Of a stretch of DNA of 64,000 nucleotides, positions 53,961 through 64,000 are shown piece after piece. The notes beneath the pieces are model-generated. The model had not been told where the DNA came from. It saw only the letters and a program-made list of their open reading frames with translations, and ran no database searches. A program made the translations under genes and the position numbers. The first letter of the stretch is position 1. Each line of letters opens with the position of its first letter. The DNA is from Nectonema munidae (Eukaryota > Nematomorpha > Nectonematoida > Nectonematidae), in the NCBI GenBank assembly GCA_030549495.1, contig JAUIRK010000059.1, forward strand, positions 248,001-312,000, read 5' to 3'.

Positions 53961-55074
53961 TTAGATTTAATGAATTTCATGTGGATCCTATTTTAAAAAC
54001 TAAATTTCAGGAAAAAAATAATGAGATGTGATGATGCACACGCTATTCGAATCACACATCTATCTCTATCTTTCTATCGAAGAATAGTGAGATATGATGA
54101 AGCACACGATTTTCAAATTACGCACATGTCTGTCTACCTTTTGGTTGATTTCTTTTTGATATTTTGATTTAATTTTTTATTCAGGTAGACAAAAACTGAG
54201 AATATAAAAAGGACAATGAATATTGCCTTTGATTAATTATTTGTTAAATTAGAGCCAAATTTTAAACAATTAATTTGCCCCCTGTAATTAAAGTTAAGCG
54301 GCGGAACTGAGTATATCCTGAAATTTTGGGAGAGGCTTTTTTCTCAAAAGAATTTTTTCTAGGGAATATTTGGGGGGGGGGGGATTTTCCTCATGGGGAT
54401 TTTTTCCTAGAATCAATAACTAAGTCTTTAATTATAAAGTCTTTCACTAAATTTAACTTATAAATTGAAAGATCGTAGGCATCACAAGTTTTTTTAGATT
54501 TTATATCATTCATTGCGATTATGATATAGTTTAAATTAACCTTTCTTAATGTGAATGAAGAATTTGCTTTTTTAAGGTACTTAATAAAATCTTCACTTTT
54601 ATTATCATCATTTACACCAATATTTGTTGAAAAGTATTTATTTTAAAAATCTCAGAAATATTCTTGGGATTAGACTCAATATCTTTCTCAATTTTAACAA
54701 GAAAGGTTTCATTTGCAATTTTAGGTTTACTACCAAGTTACTTTGGGTGAATCTGTGGTATCAAAGTGGCTTAGATAATAATTATTTTTCAAAGCTCTTA
54801 TTTTTGACTTGACTTCATTTCTACATCTTACAAACTTTAATCTGATTTGAAGGTTATATTTATATTTATAGATAGCAATTTTTTAGTTACCCAAAGACTG
54901 CATTTTATTTATATTTGTTTGTGCCGCGCGTTCTTATTTCAGTACACTCATTAATAGTATTGGATAATTGTAAGTTAATATGATTAACTAAGATTTGAGG
55001 ATTATCTTAATGTGGTTTAAGAATAAGGTTTCAATTAATTATAAACATTTGTTTTATAAACAAATAATTTCTCA
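53961..55074. other. Intron sequence, no gene seen
   Basis: Contains a local repeat (GAATAGTGAGATATGATGAAGC-like against AATAATGAGATGTGATGATGC at 54015-54045 and 54083-54105) and a 12-base G run at about 54371-54383. No frames of note. Confidence 0.4.
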
Positions 55075-55212
55075 TTAACCCATTTAAGGCCAAGCAAAGC
55101 AGACGATATCTAAAAAAACGCAGACGATTTATATTCAAAGTCATTGAAAAAAGCAGACGAAGATGAAATTACTTATGTTCCAAAATAGGAACATTGGCCG
55201 TAAATGGGTTAA
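55075..55212. mobile_element. 138-bp TTAA MITE
   Basis: TTAACCCATTTAAGGCCAA at the left and TTGGCCGTAAATGGGTTAA at the right are inverted ends beginning at TTAA, as in piggyBac-type MITEs. The interior repeats GCAGACGA three times, a phrase shared with the MITE at 2755-3057. Confidence 0.8.
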
Positions 55213-55302
55213 AATACTTGATCTGCGAAGAAGCGAATGTAGATTTACACATATATCCCAATATTATATTTTTTTAGAATGACCTTTAAATCTTAATAAA
55301 AT

Positions 55303-55824
55303 TTAATTTTCACATTTTATCTTTTCCACCAATATCCAAAATTCATTATAAACATTTAAATGCATAGTATATTGATAAATTTTCGTAGCCCCGGAGGCTT
55401 TGGCAAGCTTCCAGTAATATAACTGATAATCTTGGTTGATGATCACCTCAAGTGAGCACGGTCGTTGTTGATGATCGCATTGAGAGTTAGCATCCTCATC
55501 CTCATTTACTTTGGCTAATTCAAAGAAAAATGCAAAAAGGTCACTTTTGGAATTTTTATTTAATTCGTACATCTTATGAAATGTGACTCCTTTGAATGAA
55601 ATGTCTCGCAGGATGGGATGTACGAATATTACCGAGTATCTCTTCCGAAACTCCCGCCTTGTATATATACAATTTTTACTTTTCATAGGTCTAGTTATTG
55701 TGAACGCCAAATATTGGTACCGCAATGTTTTCATGATTCTCAGAGTTATTAACTTCCTTTTCTCTGAACCCTCCATTACCCCCGAAAAATTGTAATTTAC
55801 CCCCATTTTGGGAAACATTGGCAT
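55303..55824 (-). CDS. Unrecognised intact 173-codon frame in an intron
   Basis: A continuous minus-strand frame from ATG at 55824 to a stop at 55303, long for such AT-rich DNA. The protein has mixed, globular-like composition: MPMFPKMGVNYNFSGVMEGS; YQYLAFTITRPMKSKN; RYSVIFVHPILRDISFKGVT; a stretch of charged residues with NEDEDANSQCDHQQRP; QDYQLYYWKLAKASGATKIY near the end. No signal peptide or membrane span is obvious and no family is recognised. It could be a single-exon gene nested in the DPP-like gene, a retrocopy, or a fragment of an unidentified element. No terminal repeats flank it. Confidence 0.45.
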   Translation of the reverse strand: MPMFPKMGVNYNFSGVMEGSEKRKLITLRIMKTLRYQYLAFTITRPMKSKNCIYTRREFRKRYSVIFVHPILRDISFKGVTFHKMYELNKNSKSDLFAFFFELAKVNEDEDANSQCDHQQRPCSLEVIINQDYQLYYWKLAKASGATKIYQYTMHLNVYNEFWILVEKIKCEN

Positions 55825-57032
55825 GATTTACTGGAGTGAGATAAGAATGAGCATTATTATTATTAAAATTTGTTTAGAGGTCTCTTGGGATGGCGTATCG
55901 TTAAAAGTTAGTGATCTTTGTTAACATTTTTGTCTTGCTTAGGGACGTTGATTTCTCGAAGCCTCACTTTTATCCTTTTTCTTGTGTATCTTGGCAATGA
56001 CAAGCACTAACTAATTTTATAAACACGCAAGGAACCATTTCCTAACCCTAGAACTGTTTTTCCTATAAATACTAAACGGTCAAATTGGCCTTTGAATAAT
56101 ATAAACATATATTTAAAAGCAGTTAAATATTAAATTTTAAACCTTTATACTCTTTTGTCTCAAATATTCAATTAAACTCTATTACTTGCATTTTTATAAC
56201 TTTTCTTGTTAAACTCATTGAAATACTGAAATTCCAAACGGTCAAATAGATCTCTGAATATTATAAATATTTAAAATAAATTATGTTTATCTACTTTTTA
56301 TAAGATCATACATACCATTGTACATGAAAATAGGGAATTTTTACTTCCAACTGTTGTATCTGCGCTATCTTTCATTTGCGCCATCTGTCTGACATTTGAG
56401 CACCCCTACGCTATGCTATATGTTTTAAGATTGTTCAATGCCTCATCCATACAATAGCCACATGAGCTAGTTTACAGGAAACAACACGCTACCCGGCTAT
56501 ATATGTCATGTCTGCTCTCTCCCACTTTCTAATACTTTTTAATGACGTATTATACTTATACTTTAATGAATCTGTTTGCAAAATTTATTTTTGAATAAAA
56601 ACTAAGAAAACGAACAATTTTTAAATTATATATTTTTTTTTAATTTAACTTCCTACTACAACTATGTTAATTTTTAACTACATTTTAAAGTTTCACGTCC
56701 AATTTTCTTTATTTGCTTCAATCCATCAAATATTTTGCATATTTTCGGTGGCGAGCTTTGACGTTAAGCATCATAAACCCGTTACATTCTTTTTTGAGCT
56801 AATTCGGGAAACGTGAGTAGTAGTTCAATAAAGAAGGAAGAAGTTTAATATGTCCTACTCCTAGGTTAATATGCCCCCTTGATTGAGGTTTTAGCATTAG
56901 TTCCAGCTCCAGGTTCGACTATACAGCCTAACGCCTTCAAGTATTTCTTTGTCTCACGTGTATCTTAAATTGTCTAAATTAATTAATTTCCAATTTTTAC
57001 TTTTAATTTGTCATTTTTTCATCGTGCTTAAG
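55825..57032. other. Intron sequence; small direct repeat
   Basis: AAACGGTCAAATTGGCCTTT and AAACGGTCAAATAGATCTCT with similar downstream sequence (about 56083-56120 and 56237-56275) form a diverged direct pair. The pyrimidine-rich stretch before 57033 ends TTAAG. Confidence 0.4.
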
Positions 57033-57145
57033 AACGAAGAGAAGAAGGAGAAGAAGAATTATTCGACGAAGTTGTATTTGATTAATCTTCGTTTTTCTTC
57101 CAAAAAGTATGAAATAATGCCTCCTCAACAAGACTTGCAGCGCAG
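57033..57145 (+). CDS. DPP4-family gene, propeller exon (G)
   Basis: Donor CGCAG|GTAGAC, 113 bases, phase 0 to 2 with the acceptor CTTAAG|AACG (5' edge less certain because AG recurs). Product NEEKKEKKNYSTKLYLINLR, then FSSKKYEIMPPQQDLQR and R completed by the next exon. It aligns with DPP10 'NPTIKLYVVNL...LELMPP'. The lysine-rich start replaces the usual 'YPKAG-xNPT', so the acceptor may lie a few codons downstream. The phase match with exon H is exact. Confidence 0.75.
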
Positions 57146-59029
57146 GTAGACAATTTACAGCCCTTTCAAATACTACAAATGGCGTGTAAGGACATGCTCA
57201 AGAAACTTTATTCAAAATTAACTCTTTCTTCTAACCGATATTAAAATTTCCTTTATAAATACATCATTTTTTATAACCGATAATAATTCTCTCTTTGAAG
57301 CTATATGTCATATGAGATAACAGCATCCAAGCACAAAAGATAAATAAGAAGCTTGTTTAGACATTGCCATGTGTGGTCATTATCCCAAACTTTTTCAGTA
57401 TGTGATCCATTTTGTTAACATAAAATTTGCCATGGCTCCTAGAATTTCTATCACGGAAAACAACAATTTTTTAAACAAATAACATTTAATTAAAATTTAT
57501 TCAAGAGATTGAAAACAGTTATCAGATTTTTCTTAAAAATGTTTTTATTTTGAAGAATTGATTTATTTTTTGGATTCAATCACATCAACTCGTGGTTTTT
57601 GTGAGACCTAGCTCATAACATCGCATGTCTGCTCCACCATCTACCCTATTTCTTGCTATTGATGTCATTATTACTAAATAAAACTTTTTGTCTCAACCTA
57701 CATCTTTTTCTCCCGCATATGTTTGAAAAAGCCGACTGTCGGCAAAAAAATTTGTGCTCGATAAATTATTATTTATTTTAGTGTGCACCTCTTTATTTTA
57801 TTACTATAGGAGAGCGCATTTTCTCTCAATAAAGACTCGGTGTCTAAGAGGGGCGTCGGAGATTTTAAAGAGATAGGAGTTTTCTAAAGACATTCGAGGC
57901 CAGGTTGGAGTAGGGATTTTGTAAGTACTTCGCGTCCAAGTCCAATATTTTACTCAGCAACCCTAAACGTTTCACAGAGATAAGAGTAAAGGTGTAAGAA
58001 CTTCCTTGGTTAAATTGGTGATAATAGGAAAATTAAAAAGTCCAAGCGGGTAGTGCTACTGAACGCTTCTTGTTTTTGGAATGCTTTCAAAGCTAGCTCT
58101 CACACTGATGAATTCTAATAGACTTTTTAATTTGACAGCTAGGGGCTATAATATAGAATTTTTTTCAAAGGAGTAAATTTCAAAAAGGAGTCATTTCGAA
58201 CGCATCGTATTTTATATGAAAACCTTTATAATATTGAATTTTTTAAGAAAGCTCCTTATATTCGATGGATATTGTTAAAAAAAAATTGAATGATAAACGT
58301 TGTAAGAAAGCCTATATTCAATATTTGTTGACTTATCACCACTAGAATCATTGATGACAAACCAGCTGTTTGAATATTTAACATTGAGACAATTAAATAT
58401 ATAGAATAATAACAATACAAATGTATTTTTTTACAATGTTTATATATCTTTTTATGAAAAATAATGTAAAATTTTGACTCACACCTCCACACTTGATACC
58501 CTTTTGTTAGATAATGCCTCAGTTCCCTTTGAAATCTTTTGTGAATGACTCCTTACATATAAACGCATAAAAATGGCATTTGGCAAAAAATTGCTCCTTA
58601 CTATTCTCGATAGCTATTCTTACTTGCTCTTGTTTTGTATGGTGATGAGATTGAGAAAAAAGAACTTCAATTGGAAACACACCCGCATAAACAATCGAGA
58701 AAACGGACTGATATGCATGGATGCTGTTTATTTTATATGTATGCCTACGATATGAAACGTGAAAGCGGTGCCATGATTCTGTATTTAGGGACACACAATT
58801 AAAAATTGAGTGTGGTAAAACTGAGCGGGCGTTCTGTTAATTAAGACTTTTAAGATTAAAAATTATGCCAACATTGCAGATGTTTCACTAAAAATTTCCT
58901 ATACTCGATCTCTTCATAACTTTCTTGCCATGCTCTTTTTGTTGGACTTTATTGCATGTTTCGCGCTTTTGATTTTGTAGCCAACAACAATAGCAGACAC
59001 AATTTTTCTTAATAGTAATTTTTTTTTAG
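57146..59029. other. Intron sequence, no gene seen
   Basis: Overlapping opposite-strand frames near 58519-58794 are the kind produced by chance. A long T run and TTTTTTTTTAG acceptor precede exon H. Nothing else was recognised. Confidence 0.45.
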
Positions 59030-59318
59030 AATTAGAGCATTTCACTTTACATCTTTCACGTGGCTTAGAGATCAAGATTTTTCAATTATTTGGAAATCTC
59101 CGAATTCAAATCACGCCGTGTTTTCGCGCTGCAACACTGCCCACATTGATTGCATGGTGTACCACGAAATCAATAGTCCTATTCGCAAAATTCCGAAATC
59201 TGTCCTTAATCAGTCCCCTATTTTGGATTCAAAACGTAAAGCATTGATCTTGATCACACAGCGTAAACTTCCAAATTCTTCGCTCTACTACACGCCTATC
59301 ATTCAAATCGATCACGAT
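59030..59318 (+). CDS. DPP4-family gene, propeller exon (H)
   Basis: Acceptor TTTTTTTTTAG, donor GAT|GTAAGA; 289 bases, phase 2 to 0, the longest exon seen. Product IRAFHFTSFTWLRDQDFSII, WKSPNSNHAVFSRCNTAHID, CMVYHEINSP..., then QSPILDSKRKALILITQRKL and PNSSLYYTPIIQIDHD. It aligns with DPP10 '[42 protein letters not shown]' and the following 'EEPVFS-DG-x-FF...FHHIAMF', including two cysteines in the same spacing. Beyond the donor the family continues with another blade and the hydrolase domain, which are not found before 64000. Confidence 0.85.
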
Positions 59319-60352
59319 GTAAGAATTCATAAATCGAGACTTGCACTTCGGAGGAAACCCCGCAAACACGTTCCCATCCCACCGCACTAATTCGCAGAGT
59401 ATGCATTCTATTAGGAACCTTACGTAATTATATCGCCTAAAGCACTTACTTCATTTGACTCCTTTTTGTCGTAGTGGATCATTGTTCTCACGGCTAATTC
59501 CCCAAACCCACATCCACACATTTAGTGAGGAGGAGTTTTCTAGAATGTTAGTATTTAGTATGGAAATATAAACTAGTTCCCAGCTATGCTAAGCATCTTT
59601 TTACACAATCTAAAATTTATTGCATTCCTATTTTCCCTCTAAACTCCTCATGATTAAACATTTAAATTTCTTTTTAGTAATTTGCTTGAAAAAGGTTGAT
59701 TTTGCACCCTTCTTGCAAAATCAAAAAGTCTTATAAATAATAAATAAGCTTGATCAAAAAAAACTATTTACAATTTTTTATCTTGCGTAACTTCTATATT
59801 TTGAGGAAAACACCATTCCTGAAAATCATAAATGCACATTAACTAAGAGTAGCTGTTCAAATGTTTTTTTCTAATGAGTTGGATATGCAAATTAGGCGTT
59901 GAAATAGTTTTCTTAGCTCTTTTAAATAATTTCACTTTCAACATCTATTAAAAACACATTTTTATAGATTACTATAAAACATTCAAATTTCAGCTACTCT
60001 ATGAAACAGAAGGCAAAGATTGACCAATATGGTTAAATAATAATTTATGAATGCTGCGATGCGTTCATTTATGTAGAAAATTCAGAAAAAGAAGTATTTT
60101 TGTAAAACTCTTATTCAATGCTTCTAAAAAAATGTTAATTTCTTTAGTTTTAGAAAAAGAAGCAGCGTAGCTTTGATGTTTTTTTAACATCTCTGTGGTT
60201 GTTGACAAAATTCCTCTTGGTGTTTCACCAAAACAATAAACCACGTGCAACGCAGCTCTTTATTTTATGACACTTCAGTTACATATATTTTAATTTTAGA
60301 AGCGGTTCTTATTGCTCTTTTAAGCATTAGAAAAAATAGAATTTTTGTTAAT
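59319..60352. other. Intron or downstream sequence, no gene seen
   Basis: Searched for the next propeller exon. A CAAATTTCAG acceptor near 59995 is followed by a frame that stops within ten codons. Nothing supported. Confidence 0.4.
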
Positions 60353-60365
60353 AGAATTACTCAAT

Positions 60366-60531
60366 CAGTTGGACCACTTTCAGCCGTAAAACTATATGCT
60401 CGCGTTAGGCTTGAGGATAGTTAGTCACAATTTTGTGATTTTGCTTTTAGGGGTCGGGAGCTTTGGCGATCGAACACCTGACCTTCAACTGTTAAGCTGA
60501 GAGGTACACCTTAACAACCATTGAATCTCTG
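60366..60531 (-). repeat. Second tRNA-derived SINE with 13-bp target duplication
   Basis: AGAATTACTCAAT lies at 60353-60365 and 60532-60544. On the minus strand the insert starts with a tRNA-like head: GGTTGTTAAGGTGTACC (A-box region), TCAGC/GTTGA anticodon-like stem around TTAACA, and GGTGTTCGATCGCC as B box. The rest of the ~166 bp is an unrelated body. It interrupts the left side of the satellite-bearing TTAA element that ends at 61446. The head resembles that of the 2821-2965 SINE, but the body differs. Confidence 0.7.
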
Positions 60532-61446
60532 AGAATTACTCAATTTGAATTCAGCATGCTTGAAATTGGGTGTATATGTGTAAAAAACATTATATAATTA
60601 TTTGGATAAAAAGTATCTTTTTTGAGATGAGCTGTCATATGTAAATCACTTTTTTGAGAGGTTTGAATGATTTTTATAAAAAAAAATGGATATCACCACT
60701 GAATTCAGCATGCTTGAAAATGGATGTGTAAAAAACATTATGTAATTATTTAGATAAAAAGTTCCTTTTTGAGATGGGCTATTACATTTAGATCAATTTT
60801 TTGACAGGTTTGATTGATTTTCATAAGAAATGAATATCACCACTGAATTCAACATATTTGAAAATGGGTATACATGTTTAAAAAACTTAATATAATTATT
60901 TAGATAAAAGGTTTCTTTTTGAGATGAGCTGTCACATTTAGATCAATTTTTAGACAGGTTTGAATGATTTTCATAAAAAATGAATATCACCACTGAATTC
61001 AGCATATTTGAAAATGGGTATACATGTGTAAAAAACTTTATATACTTATTTAGATAAAAAGTTTCTTTTTGAGATGGGATGTTACATTTAGATCAATTTT
61101 TTTGACAGGTTTGATTGATTTTCATAAAAAATGAATATCACCACTGAATTTAGCATATTAGAAAATGGGTATACATGTGTAAAAAACTTTATAAATTATT
61201 TAGATAAAAAGTTCCTTTTTGAGATGAGCTGTCACATTTAAATCAATTTTTTGACAGGTTTGATTGATTTTGATAAAAAATGGACATCACCACTGCATTT
61301 AGCATAGTTGAAATATATATGTAACATTAAAAATATTTATAAAAACTTATTAATATCTGAGAATAATAGGGGGGGGGGGGGGGGGGGGGGACTTTACACC
61401 CCCAGCACTTGAGCGAACAAATTTTGCCCAGCACTAATATTGTTAA
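60532..61446 (+). mobile_element. Right part of a satellite-bearing TTAA element
   Basis: The right end CAGCACTAATATTGTTAA with ACTTTACACCCCCAGCACTT and a ~22-base G run (61370-61391) matches the family end. Unit-X copies (anchor near 60661, 60810, 60960, 61112, 61262) fill 60545-61360, ending with the same variant last unit. The left end was not identified; the array reaches the SINE at 60366-60531, and the few bases beyond it may still belong to the array. Confidence 0.8.
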
Positions 61447-64000
61447 GTGACCAATACATTTCCCTTACTGCTGAATCAGTAAACACACAACATCGTTCTT
61501 GGGCATCATATCCATCATCATTTAAAACAGATCACTTAATTTGTTCAATATGAGATCAACCATGTTAAAAGTTGTACCATCTTTGATGATGAATGAGTCT
61601 CCTTCTCATCAATCTAACCTAAATGATCTACTAACTCTTCAATTTTTCAATTATGACTTTGAATTTCAGCTATCTTTAATTTTTCCTGATTACGAAATTA
61701 TCTCAGAATGTAACGAAATAAGTCTTATTAGCCTAAACATCCAATCTCTGATAGTTAAATTTTTTGAACTAGAACTTTTTGTCGAACAACTTAATTCTAA
61801 ACTTGATAAACCTATTCTTGTAATTTGTTTACAAGAAACCTGGATTGGAACTGGCGATTTTATCTCTTACAAATTAGAGTAATATAATTTTGTTTCTTTT
61901 CCTAAAATAATTTCTAAACATGGTGGATTAGCTTTTTTTATCCATGAATTTGATGAATTTTGTGAGTTATCCTCTCTAGAGCTAAGTGTCAAAATTTTTA
62001 ATTCTTTGAATAACTTTTATCGTTTGCCAAATCAAAAATTAGCCGATATGGAAACATTCAATTCTTATTTTGATGCCTATTCATCTAATTTATCTAACAG
62101 TGTTACTAATATTATTTTAGGTGATTATAAATATAATCTACTTGACTTTAAAAATAATTCAATGATATCGTCTTTTTTAATTCTTTTGTCTCATTCTTTT
62201 ATACCTTCTATTACAACATAAACTTGACCTTCAAGCAAAACTCTTCTGGACAATTTTTTCATTTCTTCTAGTAAAATTAAATGTTACGTCATTAACACTA
62301 TCCTCTTACATTATTTACCCATATTAATGGTCATAAAGCAAAATAAACTCAATAATATAACTGCAACTAAAAAAAATTTTTGATGAAAAAAATTCATTAA
62401 CCTTCTTTTAAATTATAATTGGGTTTCGTTACTCTCTCCTTTCAGTATTGATCCATTAAGAATAATGTATAACATTAATAACAAATTAGCTGAATTTTAA
62501 AATTATTGCAAAAAATGTATACAACAGTCAAAAATATGTATAACGTGAAACAACAAAAGTGGGCCACTGAATATCTACTCAATTTGATTTAAAAAGAGAG
62601 AAAAAAATTTTAATGGAAGAAAGAAAATGAGAATGTGAATAAATTTTTACACATAAGAAACAAAACTAAGCACATGGTAAAACACCTGAAAAACAATTTT
62701 TTAAACGCGAATTTAATGAGTGTTAAGATAATAAGTCTTGCAAAATTATAAAAAAGAGATATATTCATTTAATCAGGAATTTATCACTGATGAATCAACT
62801 TTATGCAATATATTCTCTAATTATTTTTTTGGTAACTACAATTCTTCTTATACCTCCATTTCCTTCAAAAAGTATTTATCCACTACAAAATGCCAATTTT
62901 CATTTAGGAAGATTTCTTTGAATGATGTATTAATGGCTTTATCAAATTTAAAAGACAGCAACTGTGAAGATTATTACGGAATTTCATCTCATGATCTTAA
63001 AATTGTAGCAAATATCTCTCCCCTATTTTTGTTATAGCTTTCAATTATTGTATATATTCTAACACATTTCCTGATGTTTTGAAATATACGAAAATAATTC
63101 CTATACTAAAAAATATCATAACTGCAAATATCTAACTATAGACCTATTGCAATTGTTTCATATCTAACGTTTTTGAAAAATTCTTTTCACCTTCTCTTTT
63201 ATTAAAAAAATGATTAATTAATTTTGATTTTCTCACCAATTTAGCAAAAAATAATTTACTCTCAATTTATATCAATTTGGTTTCAGAAAACAGTTTTTTA
63301 CTTAAAAATGTTCACTGCATCTTCATAAACAAAATAATTTCTTTATCAGAAGCTAAAAAAGAAGTGATAGCTTTATTTTTGGATCTATCAAAGCCGTTCG
63401 ACTCTGTCCCACAGAATTCTGATTTCTAAACTTGAAAATCTCAGTTTCTCCATCAATTCCTCTCTTTTTATGAAATCATATTTCAAAAATAGATATCAAG
63501 CAGTATTTATAAATAATAAATCATCTTTGAACACGCGTATACTATTCGGAGTACCTCAAGGGTCTATTTTAGGTATTCTAATATTCAATATTTATATCAA
63601 TGACTTTACTGAATCTTTTGAGGATATCTGGACTTAGTATTTCTAATGAATATCTGTGTGGCTTATCTAATTTAATTCTTTCTTGGTTCTCTGATAATAA
63701 TTTGAAAATTAATTCAGAGAAATCTCGCAGTATGGAGTTTTCTTATAAAAATATATATTAATAAATTTGATTCAATTCTGGGGGAACTGGGATGCCAAAA
63801 GGGTCTTAATTATAATTTGTTGGGTCTAACTATAAGCTACAAAACAGCCATATAGATCTCATTTCTCACAAATTGGGCAAAATCATAGGCATAATCCATA
63901 CATATTTCCAATCAAAATTCTTCTTTCTCTCTACAATTATCTATAAATCTTTATTCCTTCCCCAACTCAACTATAGCAATCCAATTGGGGCTTAGTAGTT
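61447..64000 (+). pseudogene. CR1/Jockey-like LINE, runs off the window
   Basis: Endonuclease: ISLISLNIQSLIVKFFELEL and ILVICLQETWIG (61541-61882), then FYRLPNQKLADMETFNSYFD and IILGDYKYNLL (62006-62221; the usual GDFN is GDYK). Reverse transcriptase: EITDEST-like start, SLNDVLMALSNLKDSNCED (62738-63037), NTFPDVLKYTKIIPILKK, then FGVPQGSILGILIFNIYIND (about 63546-63610) and SWFSDNNLKINSEKS. The catalytic A-D-D block is lost in a deletion after about 63620. Many stops and shifts; inactive. It begins just after the TTAA element and continues past 64000. Confidence 0.75.

Noticed and set aside
53096-54400. hAT MITE bounded by the G-rich stretches at 53096 and 54371
   Set aside because: The second stretch does not match the first as an inverted end and no 8-bp flank was found.

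Overview
The window is AT-rich animal DNA. It has short GT-AG exons, long introns crowded with transposable elements, many homopolymer and microsatellite runs, and no bacterial-style gene packing. The element mix (piggyBac, pogo/Tigger, hAT, MULE with FLYWCH finger, RTE and I/Jockey-type LINEs, a Gypsy-type LTR fossil, tRNA-derived SINEs) suggests an arthropod. A parasitic copepod of the sea-louse type is plausible, but the sequence alone does not prove it.

One host gene is recognisable on the + strand: a type II membrane protein of the dipeptidyl-peptidase-4 (DPP4/DPP6/DPP10, S9B) family. A membrane-anchor exon lies at 27107-27221. Seven exons of the extracellular beta-propeller follow at 50389-50463, 50513-50565, 51967-52060, 52123-52243, 52307-~52431, 57033-57145 and 59030-59318. 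Their splice phases agree wherever adjacent exons were found. At least one exon is missing between the anchor and 50389, and one near 52431-57033. The C-terminal hydrolase domain is not in the window, so a working peptidase cannot be told from a DPP6/10-like non-enzyme.

Layout: 0-3 kb holds a 503-bp Tigger MITE, a hairpin with hammerhead-like cores, and a TTAA MITE carrying a SINE. 3.3-5.8 kb is a decayed TTAA-family element interrupted by a MULE. 7-8.4 kb is a hAT relic. 8.4-13.1 kb is mostly featureless. 13.6-15.0 kb is a TTAA element filled with a 150-bp tandem repeat. 15.7-20.7 kb is a broken Gypsy fossil with a hAT element inside it. 21.3-21.9 kb may be a piggyBac fragment. 22.6-26.3 kb is an I/Jockey-type LINE. 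The DPP-like gene starts by 27.1 kb at the latest. Its introns hold a piggyBac transposase relic (29.9-31.4), three RTE fragments, a CR1/Jockey-like LINE fragment (34.9-36.2), two large satellite-bearing TTAA elements (37.4-41.5 and 43.7-46.4), a Tigger 3' half, and a 957-bp minisatellite-bearing TIR element (48.3-49.2). After the last exon come another satellite-bearing TTAA element (to 61.4 kb) with a SINE in it, and a LINE running off the right end.

The most unusual structure is the family of TTAA-flanked elements that begin TTAACCCTATTAGTG, or close to it. They carry G/C homopolymer runs just inside the ends and internal arrays of two ~150-bp repeat units. Two copies also share an unrecognised, decayed protein-coding segment (5250-5830 and 39690-40210). 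No intact transposon was found: every element with coding capacity looks broken.
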